Origin: Owenia fusiformis
Lineage: Eukaryota > Annelida > Polychaeta > Sabellida > Oweniidae
Direction of reading: 5' to 3'
Assembly: GCA_903813345.2 (NCBI GenBank)
Contig: CAIIXF020000009.1
Location: 15,465,759 to 15,529,758 of the forward strand
Length of the DNA stretch: 64,000 nt
The notes under the pieces are model-generated. The model was not told the DNA's origin, searched no databases, and saw nothing but the letters and a program-made list of their open reading frames with translations. Positions 1 to 11,679 of the stretch are shown one piece after another. Both the position numbers and the translations under genes were made by a program. Each line of letters opens with the position of its first letter. Within the stretch, counting starts at the first letter, position 1.

Positions 1-2215
1 TGTGATTTCAATATAGAGAAAAGCATATGTACATGTTTTGATGACTGGTTTACGAGAAACGCGTGTTCAAAAAGTTCACCATATCGATACCACTCCTTTA
101 TGATAAAAATGACATCCTAATTATAGAAATGAATGAAAACCATGTGTGGCTTATATGGCATATCCCAGTACATGTCACCTCCAACAACTGTTATATACTT
201 CAGAGAGAGAGTGTGGTGAAGCTACTGTAGTTTGGAGGGGTACTGCTTGTGGGACCGCTAAGGGGCAGTGATTTAAGGCGAAATGTTAAGTTTCTAGCAT
301 GATCCAGCAATGAGAGTGACCAAATAGTATAATTAAAACCACGAGAAAATGGCTGATTTCATACATTTGCAATAAGCAAAAGAATGAAGAATGTGTAAAT
401 TCAACAATTTCATGCATAATCACATGGCATCGTTTATCGCATCAATGAAGATGTTCGACCACTTAATTTCTATGCAGATCGAATGAGAAATGTGTGTTGT
501 CACTGTCCTTTACATTTGTCTTTTTAGAAAATAAGCCTAACTTTTTTAAAAAAGTGCCAAGGTGGACTCTTATTCATATTTTTTCAGAGACCATGAGGAC
601 TTCACTTGAAACAAAACATTTTGTTTTAATAAAAACGACTGTATTTATGGCCAGAAAGCAGGAAAATACCAATGGTGAAAGATATGATTGACCTCATGGT
701 CCTTTTGCTAAATCTAAATTAATATCATTGATTATAAAAAAACTTCGGCAAAAATGAACATTAATATGACATGAGAGCTTTTACTACACTGGTGATCCAC
801 TCGATTACGCTGGTTACCGATAACAAAATTTCGAAACATCGAAGGTATGATTTTTCTTTTTTCCTTATTTCACACGTTGTGGGCAGAATTCCCACGACAT
901 TTTTATCACAAACGTGTATCAGTATCATATGTTTAAGAAAACGTACATATTTACGAACCGTTTCGGTTACCAGCTTATCATTCAAATTGTCTAGAGTTTC
1001 AAACAAAATCTTTGTGTTCTGAGTTCTTTGTGTAGCTACTAGGAAGTAAAGCTCATCATTCATGACCCCACATTTGCCCCAAACCGTTCACTTGTGGGGT
1101 TTGGCTTTGGTTGTGACAGTTGTCCAACTTCTATCTGTAATTTATGTGAACTCATCCTAATACATGTCTTTCCTTTTTATTTTGTATGTTTAAATAGTTT
1201 TATTGTTCGTGAAAATATTTTTAAATTTTACACCTCTCATTTGCGGCGCCCCTGCATTGTTAAGTGTCGCGAACTTTTACTGTGCAACTCGACACAGGAC
1301 TACTCCAAGTACAATCTGACCTATATCATTATACAGGCGTAAAACCCTGCCCCCAGCAGCTTTCCAAAAGCGCAATGAAAAGCCAACATCATGTGACTCA
1401 ACGGTACTCTGCCGAAATCCGTGGAATATTTGGGAAGCCTCATAGAGTCTAGCTACTTGATGGGGCATGTGGGATTTTATCCTGTCAATGTAAACTGTCC
1501 AGTGTTTGTTAGGATAAATTACTGGAATAGTCTAACATCTGAACATACTTCTGGTCTTAAACTTACTTGGAATCACTGCCAGAGACAGCGGTGTAAATCG
1601 GTTGGCGACCATGAACACAGCACTGATCTGAATTCAAAGCTCCACAAAGTTCAGTTGTTCTGCTTGGAACTAAAATAAATCATTAATTTAGAGCAGCTTA
1701 TCAGTAGGACGGCACATTGAAAAAACCCATTGTTGTTTACCAAACTTTATATCAAAGTGGTGTAGCGATATATGACGTCATCGCACTACTTGTTTCTGGT
1801 CCGTTGGCTACCATCTTTATGAGGTCCATTGAAATGGTAAGCATTTAAACATTTGAAAATGAAAGTGACGGATAGAATTCTACTGATCTCTTCTTTCGAA
1901 CTATCTCATTTTAATGTTAGAGAAATGCACATGAATGGGAGTAAAATGCAATCAAACACGTGAGACTTTCACTCATATTGTACCCTATATTCCTGCGAAA
2001 TTAACATTGATTAAACATCATTTTTTTAAATGTCTGAATCGCTTAAAAGTTAAAGTAAATACGATATTTTATAAGTACCAAATATCAATCAGTTCCGATA
2101 AAATGCCTTCATTTGTTACATTTTCTGCGAAAACGGTTGGGCATAATTTCGGTAGAAATGTGTATTTTACGACGTTATATGCATGGTTGAATCCAAAAAG
2201 TAGCGTCATTCAGTA
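1..2215. other. Region without a recognisable gene
   Basis: Only short open frames without family signatures are seen. The first 100 bases (the 'atagagaaaag' and 'ttgatgactggttt' segments) resemble the sequence flanking the mariner-type insertion near 52.4-53.6 kb, so this start is probably an interspersed repeat. Bases 921-975 resemble 11,186-11,246, in a minus-strand frame that stays alike at the protein level. Nothing else is identifiable. Confidence 0.5.
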
Positions 2216-3480
2216 AAATTATCATGTGTGCGTAAAAGTATGTGGATATTTCATTTTGAGTAACTGAATTATCAAATTGACATATATATTGTCTTTGGAA
2301 CATCACCTTTACACAGAATTATTTTCATAATGATTGCTCGTTTTCTTCCATGATAAAATGCAATTTTAGACCTGCAGCTGACTCATATAAAAAAATATTT
2401 AGCAATGAGTTCAAGCTCACTGATTTTTAAGATAGATGAAATGAACAAAAGGGGAAAGGGTTATGTGTGCGGTAAAGCATGTGAATATTAAACTTTTAAT
2501 AAATGAATTACAATTTTGATGTTTATATGATCTGAAGAACATCACCTTTTCACATAATTATTTTCATAATAATTGTTCAATTTCTTTCATGATAAACTGC
2601 AATTTTAGACCCGACATGTATTAAAGAAGTATTGGACAATGTATTAAGGCTCACTGATTTTTAGGATAAAAAATGAGCAAAAGGAGAAAAGGTCACGTGT
2701 GCGTAAAAGCGTGTCAGTATTTGGATTTGAAGAAATGAATTAAAGTTTTGACATTAATATTATTTGTGAAGCATCACCTTAACATAGAATTATTTTTATA
2801 ATTTTTGCTTGGTTCCTTCCAAGAGAAAATGCAATTATAGACCTGGCACGCGTATCAAAGAAGTATTTGGCAATTGCGTCCAGTCTCTTTGGTTTTCAAG
2901 GTAAATGAAATAAGCAAAACTGGAAAAGGTCATGTGTGCGTAAATGCGTGTCAGTATTTAATTTTGAAGAAATGAATCAATTTTTTGACATTAATATTAT
3001 TTGTGAAGCATCACCTCTACGTAGAATTATTTTTATAATTTTTGCTTGGTTCCTTCCATGAGAAAATGCAATTATAGACCTGGTACACGTATCAAGGTTG
3101 TATAGCAATTGCGTTCGGTCTCCTTGGTTTTCAAGGTAAATGAAATGAGCAAAACTGGAAAAGGTCATGTGTGCTTAAAAGCGTGTGAGTATTTAATTTT
3201 TGATATTTTTTGACATTTTTGACATTTATTATATCTATTGGAAATCATCTTTACACAGAATTATTTTTTGATTCAAATTTAGTTCCTTCTATTAGAAAGG
3301 CATGACTAAGATTGGTTCATATGTATAACTGTAATGAGATTTTTATGTTTGAATCGCACAAAAAGAGATAATGTCACATGTGCGTGAATGCATGTCAATA
3401 TCTTATTTTAAAACTGAATTATGATTTTGACATTTTCATAAGCTTTAAACCATTGCCTTTCCAAATATTTATTTTCTTAA
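2216..3480. repeat. Tandem array, about 237-bp unit, five to six copies
   Basis: Units begin near 2,222, 2,460, 2,692, 2,929, 3,166 and 3,374. They share the marks 'catgtgtgcgtaaaagcgtg', then 'gaaatgaatt', then 'catcacctttacacagaatt', then 'ttccatgagaaaatgcaatt'. Spacing is about 232-238 bp, dropping to about 207 bp for the last decayed unit. Copies diverge gradually, as expected of an old satellite-like block. A further degenerate unit reappears after the terminal-repeat element that follows, so the element appears to have inserted into the array. Confidence 0.85.
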
Positions 3481-3573
3481 CATGAGAACTTAAAACACGT
3501 TCTAAATAAGAAAGGTCAATGTGAGTTGAATTAAAATTAAAAAAAATCAATTATCTGCGCATTTTCGTTATAT

Positions 3574-4471
3574 TGAACCGAAGTTCAATACTGGGGCATA
3601 CTTTGTAACGTCACGAGTGATGAACAATTGCGCTTTTCTGTAAAATTCTCATTGAAAAGACGTCAAAAAGCTACATGGGACATTTTTGTACCTTTTTCTT
3701 TCGCACCGTTTGACAAGTTATCATGTTTGAACATGTTTGAAATTTTCCACGATCAAAATATATTAAATACCTATTTCTAAAATGTTTTTATTTTGATATA
3801 TTTCTTAATTTTAATGCGTACACGTGATAGCTGGATTTCAAGTTTACGCATTTTTAAGCTAAAAATACTAAATGGGACATTTTTCGTACCCTACATATCA
3901 TTTAATATTTAAGAAATTTGAAGGAAATTTAATATTTTATCTTCAGATTTATTAATTTTAGCCAAAACCTTGTTTCTAATTTTAATTTCAGCCTTTAAAA
4001 GTAATTAATTCTAAAATAAATGGCATTTTGCTTGCCTAGGGTTCGTCAAAATACCCAGCGTGACGGCCTTTGGATTTTGTTTGAAGTTGAAAAATCAGCG
4101 TCACATTCCATTGTTACCTTCAAACTAATGACGTCATAATAAAGATCATTGTCTCAGGAAGTGATTCATACCTGTCACATCAAAATTGATGAAAAAATAA
4201 TGATTCTACATCATTTTGAAAAATAGCGCGCTCCTAAAATGTTACGCGTGACGGCATATTTCTAACGTTTTGACCCACGAAGGACGCTCTAAAATGCTCT
4301 AAAATGAAAAATTCCATGTAAAATATACAAATGTGGTTTTAGAGGGTACCTATATGAAGATTTTGATATGTAACATGAGTATGTTCGCTTTCCGAACTTG
4401 CCCGATATTTACATGGTAAGAACATGGAACGTCAAAATTTGAAATATGCCCCAGTATTGAACTTCGGTTCA
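3574..4471. mobile_element. Non-autonomous terminal-inverted-repeat element, 898 bp
   Basis: A perfect 27-bp inverted repeat bounds the element (3,574-3,600 and 4,445-4,471). It starts 'tgaaccgaagttcaatactg'. The first 14 bases (tgaac-cgaa-gttca) are themselves a hairpin. There is no long ORF inside; 'atgggacatttttgtacc' recurs in altered form as 'atgggacatttttcgtaccc'. No clear target-site duplication is visible, so the superfamily is not assigned. It interrupts the 237-bp tandem array. Confidence 0.8.
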
Positions 4472-4514
4472 TTACGTCATACGGGATTTCGTGCTTTAAA
4501 TGGGCTGAAGGTGA

Positions 4515-4660
4515 AGAATGGCACGTGTACGAAAACGTTTGTTACCAATTCATCTTTCAAAACACATTTTTATTTTTTACATATCTATGATCTATGATAT
4601 ATAACCTATGTAAAGAATTATTTTCAGATTAATTGCTAGGTTAATTCAATAAGCAATTCT
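4515..4660. repeat. Displaced degenerate unit of the 237-bp array
   Basis: The segment 'ggcacgtgtacgaaaacg', then 'ttcatctttcaaaacaca', then 'gtaaagaattattttcag', then 'taattgctaggtt' follows the same order of marks as the upstream tandem units. It lies directly beyond the right terminal repeat of the inserted element, which supports a nested insertion. Confidence 0.6.
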
Positions 4661-5232
4661 GAGGTATATTTGAACTTTAATTCCATAGCAGATGTAATTC
4701 GGACAAAAGTTTTAAAATTCAAGAAGAGATTAAAATCAATCAAAATAAATCTTATGATTCAACCCAGTCGACAATACTTGGTTCAGTTCTTTCATTTTCA
4801 ATCATACCATGGTCATAGATTAACATAAGTGACCGTTCGAATACATACCATTTTTTGTAGAAAATTAAAGAAAATCGCGTTATAACATGTATCGAGTAAT
4901 TGCCAAGTTTACGTCTTAAGTTTGATCTGGTAAACAGCATTCTTCATTAAGTCACACATATAAGTTAAGGGAAGCAAAAGATCATTTTAAAAATGAAGCA
5001 TATCAATAGATATTTTTAACATTAAAATACTTTAAGAAAGTAAGCTTATACTAGTAGATTTGCTAGAACTAGCTGTTTGGAATTCATCAACTTTTCTCCA
5101 CAGGATCATTTCGTAGTACAAATGCAGGTCATTCAAAGGAAATATAGGTTTCAACAACCCCGTCTATGAATATTGATCTTTTACAGACAGCAAAGGTAAG
5201 TTTAAAACAGAAATACTTCTTACGAATCCAAA
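4661..5232. other. Unassigned flank 3' of the chitin-binding gene
   Basis: This would hold the 3' untranslated region of the minus-strand gene. I see no strong polyadenylation signal on the minus strand close to the stop, and no other feature. Confidence 0.4.
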
Positions 5233-5426
5233 TTACATTTTAAACTTAGAATTGTGATCTACGATCTTATGGGTATGTGACAAATTTGATAAGATACATT
5301 CACTCAGCACGCCGTTAAACATATAATTAACTTTACAAGCGTAACTATAGGTAACTTCGATTTTAATATGTTCAAGTTCAAGTTCTGTAGTCTCGAGAGT
5401 CAAACGATTATCATAGTTCATTTGGC
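5233..5426 (-). CDS. Candidate last exon of the secreted chitin-binding protein
   Basis: On the minus strand a pyrimidine-rich tract ending in 'aaaagcag' precedes a frame that continues for 64 codons to TAA. The acceptor is phase 1, which matches the phase-1 donor of the chitin-binding exon: G plus GC makes Gly, then Gln-Met-Asn-Tyr-Asp. The encoded tail is about 63 residues and acidic at first (repeated Glu-Leu). It has two cysteines about 13 residues apart in a 'YACKVNYMFNGVLSEC' segment that faintly recalls a sushi-type repeat, but I would not assign one. With the two upstream exons it gives a protein of about 157 residues. The join rests on splice signals and phase only, and an intervening exon is possible. 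Confidence 0.5.
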
Positions 5427-6532
5427 CTGCTTTTAGAATTGGGAAAACAAAGGCAAGGTTTATGTTTTATGAACATTCTGATTTGATAGCAAACTTTATT
5501 TTTGAGTGTATTAAATCAAATAAAGCTTATTGCGTCGGGGCCTGCACGTTCGCCCAATTAAAGGCAAATGTGCCGTCAATTAAAGAAACATGCACAGTGG
5601 TACACCGTTTTTGGAAAACATAACACTGATAATAAAAATTCATCAATTGTTATGAAATTTGCACCATCATTAAAAGGAATCTCGAATTTCGTGATGACAA
5701 AATATCGGATATATATGACAAGAAATAAAAATTTGTTACATTTTTTCCCAAAAAGTTTTAAAATAAAAATAAACTAAAAAAATAATATTTTCACGACAAA
5801 AAATAAATAGTTCAACTGTTTTGATTCTACATGACGTTTTCAAAGAGTAGAGAGCTAGATTCAAAGCACCGTTCCTGCAAGTTTCAAATGAAAATATTAA
5901 AAACTGCGCGAGTAAGAGGACCGCAACTTTTTATGTCTACACTGACAAAAACTTGAAATTCCCGTTGTAAAGATATAGTCCCACGCGGAAGTGCACGTCA
6001 TAAAGCTGATGGGTTAAGGCAATGTGCCGTCCAACTGTATACTATTCTTCATGTTGCATGTGATTTTCAAGTTGTTCATCAATATTCGACAGGAATATTT
6101 TGGAGATATTTTGACGTCAAGATTTTCCTGACCGCCAAATAATATAGACAAAATAGACATAGTCGGAATGAAGCGTTAAAACTGAATCAAAGGCAATGTA
6201 AACTGCAGTGATGGCGAAGTCGAGTTTCCTAGCATCCATTCTGATACTCATAGAAAGGAACCATAATATCTCACGATGACTACACCAAAAAGTCAAAATG
6301 TGCAAATGATATATAGTCAAACATGGTCCAACGTTCAAAAAACATGAATCATACAATTTTTTATTAATTATCAGCAGCAAAATATATACAATAACATAAT
6401 ATCATTACAGCGTGTACAATACATAATAATCAAGTTTTAACATTTTCAAAATAATCAATTCTAGTTCAAGCTAAAAAATAAATGCTGGTTTTGTGTTTAC
6501 CAACAGCTAATCCAAAAATGCACCCAACTTAC
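5427..6532. other. Intron 2 of the chitin-binding gene
   Basis: About 1.1 kb between the good donor CG|GTAAGT and the candidate acceptor. I see no coding exon, RNA gene or clear repeat here; the 87-codon minus-strand open frame at 6,117-6,380 has no family features. Confidence 0.4.
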
Positions 6533-6742
6533 CGTTGCAGTCTGATGGATTGCAAGAAGGGAAGTATTTTGGATCGTCACACACTTTCAGCACATAGTTC
6601 CAGACGGTTCCTCCCATACACGATACTCTGTAGCCAGTCTTGTTGAGGATTCCATCACAGATCAAGAATGAGCAGCAATCACCTTTATCAGGATCAGTGG
6701 TACGGTCACTTTCCAGGAAGCCATCATCACGCAGACAATCAT
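6533..6742 (-). CDS. Chitin-binding (peritrophin-A/CBM14) domain exon
   Basis: The exon encodes about 70 residues with the cysteine pattern of a peritrophin-A chitin-binding domain: DDC, then GDCCSFLIC about 19 residues on, VSC, the aromatic-rich GGTVWNY, KVCDDP and FPSC, with an extra Cys beside the second position and another at SDC. In this family three disulfides hold a small beta fold that binds chitin outside the cell. The exon starts after an AG acceptor in phase 1 and ends at CG|GTAAGT in phase 1. A symmetrical 1-1 exon is typical of shuffled extracellular domains. The upstream exon supplies a signal peptide in matching phase. The domain is confident; substrate binding is inferred from the family. 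Confidence 0.85.
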
Positions 6743-6992
6743 CTGTTTCAAATGGTCGTTTCATTATTCTTTTTTGTTTCATGTTATTGTCATGTGTTAT
6801 TTCAGTTTTCTCACCAGAATATTATTTCAATTTGAGACCATGGCCTACATCTGCGTTTGCAAGTAAATCCATTAAAGTTTTATCAGACCATCCCTACGGT
6901 GATCCCCCCGCGGTGGTCAATGATTTGGAAGCCACAACCACTGGATTGCGACTCGACCCATCTGTTGAGAAAACTGAAAAATGCAGATATTG

Positions 6993-7301
6993 CAGTGGCG
7001 GATCCATAAATGAACAAGGGGGAGGGGGGGGGGGGGCGAATTTTGAATCTGGAAAAATTTTTGGGCCCCAAAAATTGGGCAAAAATTTTGAAAAATTAAG
7101 GCCCATTTTTGATAAATTGGCCAAAAAAGGCCAAATTAAGGCCCATTTTTGATAAATTGGCCAAAAAAGGCCAAATTATGCCCAAAAGGCCCATTTTTTG
7201 AGGTCGGTCCTACACAATTTTGGGGCCCAAAAAACGAAAAAAAATTCTGGGCCCGCTAAAGGGGGAGGGGTGGGCCCAATGGACCCCCGGATCCGCCACT
7301 G
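6993..7301. mobile_element. Short MITE with CAGTGGCGGATCC ends
   Basis: The ends are inverted ('cagtggcggatcc' and 'ggatccgccactg'). The flanking 5-mer tattg appears on both sides (6,988-6,992 and 7,302-7,306), a likely target duplication. The interior has a poly-G run and a 47-bp direct duplication containing 'ttggccaaaaaaggccaaat'. The CAGTGG termini recall hAT-type MITEs, but that superfamily normally leaves 8-bp duplications, so the assignment is uncertain. It sits in intron 1 of the chitin-binding gene. Confidence 0.75.
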
Positions 7302-8067
7302 TATTGTACATGTTAAAATAGTGTCGATTTGGTGACGAAGAGGTTACTCTGTATCTATTTCCAAATGTATATAAACTCAAATCATATGAAGAACGTCAAA
7401 AGTGAAAATCAAAGTTTCACTACTGTTAAAATGTAATCTGGACAATTGGTCAATTTTCATTCAACCTGAGACCATCATAAGTTATTCTCAGATTCAACAT
7501 ATGAAAGTAGATACAAAGTTATCAATTCGTTACCGAAAGGACACTGCTCACACACTTCTAGGCAGTAGGTCAGAGTTGTTCATGGATGATTTGATGTTTC
7601 AGCAATTCATAATAATGTGTAGCGTAAGCCTGTTTGACATTAAAGGTTTCTTCAGGTTTGTTTCACAAGATTCCACGAGTCTTGGGGAGTATACTTGAAT
7701 ATACCTTCATCCTAAACAATGTAAATAGAACATCTGAAGAACATGCTTCTGTAAATATGTTGAATCTCTTTTTTTATACTTTTAACCTTTGTAAATTATG
7801 TAATTTAATTTGATGTACATTTTTATACTCTCCCAACACGGAGGAAATAATGAAACATAAACATAAACTGCTTTAAATATTAAAAAATATCTGAATTTTC
7901 TGGATAGACGTGGAGAGTATGACCAATTGTTCCTTCACTATGGCGATGGATTGCGGTAAAAAGTTAACAGAAAGTCGCTGTCTGTTACTGTGGCTTCGAT
8001 ATCTTTGACCACCGTGATCACTCGTCCAAGTCATTCCAAAGAATAGTGAACTAATGTGGTGACGTAC
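7302..8067. other. Rest of intron 1, with a probable retroelement tail
   Basis: The 98-codon plus-strand frame at 7,402-7,698 has no family features. Bases about 7,690-7,865 end 'ctctcccaacacggaggaaa' followed by A-rich 'aaacataaacataaac', which looks like the 3' end of a non-LTR retrotransposon on the plus strand. This is based on general resemblance only. Confidence 0.4.
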
Positions 8068-8137
8068 TTGGGTCAACGGCAACCTTTTGTGCTGCTTGGC
8101 CCAATACCGATGATAAAAGTAGAATCAGAATGTACAT
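8068..8137 (-). CDS. Signal-peptide exon of the secreted chitin-binding protein
   Basis: After a good acceptor (atcttttcag, exon edge at 8,150) come 13 untranslated bases and then ATG. The 23 codons read M-Y-I-L-I-L-L-L-S-S-V-L-G-Q-A-A-Q-K-V-A-V-D-P. This is a classic signal peptide: hydrophobic core and small residues before a likely cut near Gly-Gln-Ala. The donor CCCAA|GTACGT leaves phase 1, which joins in frame to the chitin-binding exon (A plus AT makes Asn, then Asp-Cys-Leu). The acceptor ahead of the start implies an upstream 5' untranslated exon that I cannot place. Phase agreement plus a secretion signal in front of an extracellular domain makes the pairing convincing. Confidence 0.75.
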
Positions 8138-8589
8138 TGTGAAACGACACCTGAAAAGATAAATCGTGTGTTGTTATTTCCAAATGTGCTGTCAGATATC
8201 TGTCTCAGAAAATGAGCTGACGACTGACCAGTTGGTTATTAGTTGCAAACATCTTACTTTTGGTAATGCTACAATTGTTGAGGTAAACTCAGGCAAGCTG
8301 CTGCTAAAGATGGCAAACTCAACGACTATTTGCCTAAGGTGAAATTTGACAAGATGATCATTTTAATGAACAATACCGTCAGCATATCAATCAAATGTGA
8401 TTTATGGAAGGGTACGTTCGAGACTGGTGTACAACCTGTTGTTACACGGTGACCCTAGGAAAAAATACTCCATTTCCATGGTTTATTATAGTGACTCTTA
8501 TTCAACTGCTTCCTTACTATATCACTTTGGTCAATTATAGCAAGGGATGGAAACATCAAGTTTAATGATACACTGGGGAAGATGGGGGT
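8138..8589. other. Upstream flank of the chitin-binding gene
   Basis: Holds the 13-bp 5' untranslated part of exon 1, then intron or promoter sequence. No TATA box or other control element can be singled out. Confidence 0.35.
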
Positions 8590-9590
8590 TTCTAGAAAAA
8601 AACGGATGGATACCGGGTAGTAAATCCTCCATGCTGGGTTCAAACTTGGTACCCGATCGAAAAAACCTGGTACCCAAAAAGCGAAAAATACGAATATATA
8701 ACATATATCATTAGAAAACGTGTAAGATTTGTTTTGAATTTACAAAAATGTATGTAACTTCCTTCAAAATTGAGCTAGAAGCTTCAAATAAAAAACCATT
8801 TTAAGGCTCTTTTCTTCGAATATTTTCATTGGTTATGGGGGGGGGGAGGGTGCGATCGCTACGCCTTTGGCATTGTAAGACGATTTTAAAAACATGACAA
8901 ATCAATTTTACTCTATTTTCAATAGTTCGTATGTTGGTACGAGAATTGTTTTGATTATGATTTAATTCTGTAAATAGCTATCGTTACTTAAACAGAGAGG
9001 TGACGTGTGTGAATTTACAAAAATGTATGTAACTTCCTTCAAAATTTCATATTTTTATTGGTTATGGGGGGGGGGGGGTGCGATCGCACCATCGCACCCC
9101 TCCTGGCTACGCCTATGACATGGTAAGGCGTAACAATTTACACTTCAGTGGACGTTTCGTCGAAAATTGGGATAACTTACACGTTGCATCATGTAAATTA
9201 ACACAAGTCTCCTCTCTGCTAAAGTAACGAATAGCTATTTACAGAATTAAATCATAATCAAAACAATTGAACTATTGAAAATAGAGTAAGATTGATTTGT
9301 CATGGTTTTCAAATCGTCGTACAAAGTCACAGGCGTAGCCAGGATGGGGTGCAATGGCACCCCCCCCCCATAACCAATGAAAATATGAACATGATGATAG
9401 AGGAAGAAAAGAGCCTTAAAATGCTTTTTATTTGAAGCTTCTAGCTCAATTTTGAAGGAAGTTACATACATTTTTGTAAATTCAAAACAAATCTTACACG
9501 TTTTCTAATGATATATGTTATACGTATATAGTATTCTCGTTTTTTTGAGTACCCGGTTTTTCGACCGGGTACCGGGTACCAATTTTCATC
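8590..9590. repeat. Foldback repeat with poly-G loop-side tracts
   Basis: The left arm (about 8,600-9,000) contains 'aatcctccatgctgggttca', 'ggtaccc', 'acttccttcaaaattgagct' and 'gctagaagcttc'. The right arm (about 9,215-9,590) is its reverse complement, including 'accgggtaccgggtacc'. A third partial copy lies between them. The arms carry long G or C runs next to 'tgcgatcgcaccatcgcacc'. Another inverted copy lies at 14,985-15,612 and weaker ones occur inside the large palindrome near 23.6 and 25.8 kb. Confidence 0.75.
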
Positions 9591-9656
9591 CCCTGGACGA
9601 CTCATCCCCTAGACAACTCATCCCATGGACAACTCATCCCCTGGACGACTCATCCT
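9587..9656 (-). repeat. Short-period array of the 'gatgagttgtcc' type, left block
   Basis: On the minus strand 'gatgagttgtccaggggat' alternates with 'gatgagttgtctagggat' at a period of about 16-17 bp, four copies. The same array recurs in the opposite orientation near 11.68-11.83 and 12.37-12.44 kb, so the element between is bracketed by inverted arrays. Confidence 0.7.
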
Positions 9657-9703
9657 TTGGCATGTTTGAGTAATTTAATTTTATAAATTCATATTTGATG
9701 TAT

Positions 9704-11081
9704 CAGACTTGCCAACCTAAAATGAAAATTTTTTGGGAGATTTAAAAAAAATTGCGGTACTTTTACGGGAGTTTTTTTCAAAATCCGGTAGTTTTTGCGG
9801 GAGTATTTTTGAAAAAACTGGAGTTTTTACGGGAGATTTTTGAAAAAAACTAGTTTTTACGGGACATTAAAAAAAACGGGAGTTTTTGCGGTAAATTTTG
9901 AAAAAAACGGGAGTTTTTACGGGAGATTTTGAAAAAAACGGGAGATTTTACGGGAGATTTTTTAAAAAAGGTATTTTTCGCGGTAAATTTTAAAAAACGT
10001 GACTTTTTTACGGAAGATTTCAGAAAAAACGGGAGTTTTTGCGGTAGATTCTGAAAAAACGGGAGTTTTTGCGGTAGGTTCTGGAAAAAACGGGAGTTTT
10101 TACGGTACTTTTTGAAAAAACGGGACTTTTCGCGGTAGAGTTTTTAAAAAACGGGAGTTTTTACGGTAGATTTCTGAAAAAGCGGGAGGTTTTACGGTAG
10201 ATTTCTGAAAAAACTGGAGTTTTTACGGTAGATTTTGAAAAAACGGGAGTTTTACGGTAGATTTCTGAAAAAACGGGTTTTTACTTTAGATTTTGAAAAA
10301 ACTGGAGTTTTTACGGTAGATTTTGAAAGAACGGGATTTTTTACGGTAGATTTCGGAAAAAACGGGAGTTCTTACGGTAGGTTTCTGAAAAACGGGTGTT
10401 TTTACGGTAGATTTTGAAAAAAAACGTGAGTTTTTACGGTAGATTTCTGTAAGAACGGGAGTTTTTACGGTAGATTTAGAAAAAACGGGAGTTTTTATTA
10501 CTTTGGAAACGAATTGATCAAAGCTAAGTAAAATGTATATGTGGCGTTCACTATATGACCCTAATGCTTCATTAGGATATTTGTGTGGTGATGCAATATT
10601 TAACCTTTTAAACTTCTAACATCAGTAGCCAATCAGAATCTTCCAGGCTCTAGGGTTTCTGTTTTCACAAACTACTTAGTCTCATTCACAGATATTTCAA
10701 CTTACAGCCTAGAGCCTAGATATCGATAGATTTCGACAGCAAAAAACTGAGATTTTACGGGAGTTATACCAAGAATACGGGAGATTTTACGGGAGTTATA
10801 CCAGAAAACGGGAGATTTTACGGGAGTTATACCAAGAATACGGGAGATTTTATGGGAGTTATACCAGAATACGGGAGATTTTACGGGAGATTTCAGCAAA
10901 ATACGGGAGATTTTACGGCCATATTTTTTAAAAAAATTACGGGAGATTATAGTAAAAATACGGTACGGGAGTTTACGGGAGATTTTACGGGAGAAAACGG
11001 TACGGGAGTTTGGTATTTTTTACGGAAAAACAAAAAATTTACGGGAGATTCCCGTAAAAAAACGGGAGGTTGGCAAGTCTG
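9704..11081. mobile_element. TIR element filled with an 'acgggagtttt' tandem array
   Basis: Fifteen-base inverted ends are seen, 'cagacttgccaacct' on the left and 'aggttggcaagtctg' on the right. Nearly all of the interior is a degenerate tandem repeat of about 30 bp ('aaaacgggagtttttacggt' plus 'agatttt') to about 10,500. A related block is at 10,740-11,070 ('acgggagattttacgggag', 'ttataccaagaa'). A non-repetitive 240-bp spacer lies between. Short open frames here are products of the repeat, not genes. Confidence 0.7.
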
Positions 11082-11679
11082 CTGTATGCAAATGATTTTT
11101 TAAATGTTTTGGTTATGAATATGATCAGTTTTAAGTTTCAAAAACGTATATAACACACTGGTACTCAACCCACAAATGTATGCCAGTATCATATGTCTAA
11201 GAAAATGTACATGATCGCGAATGATCCGTTTCAGTAACCAGCGTAAAGACTTTCTGGGGGGAATCTGGAAAATTGTTAAAAAAACTTTGAAATTATCAAG
11301 GAGATAATCAACCAATTAATCTGTGATTTGTTTTGTAAATATTTACTTTTGATTTTACTTTTAATATACAGTTTCAATATTATACAGTATTAACATTGAT
11401 TGAAGAAGCTCCTTTGATGTCATAATATGTTTGTTGTTCATAGCTCAAATATTCTTTAATCCAGAGATTATTTTTTCACAGCATTCACAGATGAAGTTAC
11501 TTAAATGCAATTTTGAATCATGTAATATAAGGGCAAGAGATGAGAGTTTTAATGGCACCATTTTACTGTTTGACTGTTTTATTTGTGTCAATAAAGTGAA
11601 AAATGATATTTTGAATGATATAAGGTGTATCTCTTAAATAGAAAGAAACACCTCACAATTTAGCTTCATGTGAAAAAAG
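11082..11679. other. Spacer with a duplicated gene-like fragment
   Basis: Bases 11,186-11,246 match 921-975. On the minus strand both read a similar peptide ('FLRHMILAYIC' here, 'FLKHMILIHVC' there), so this is probably a fragment of a repeated coding element. No family was recognised and nothing else is supported. Confidence 0.35.

Noticed and set aside
6640-7152. 170-codon plus-strand ORF
   Set aside because: It runs antisense over the chitin-binding exon and into the MITE with poly-G; a shadow frame.
10235-10417. 60-codon ORF with repeated Gly-Arg-Phe
   Set aside because: Frame through the 30-bp 'acgggag' array.
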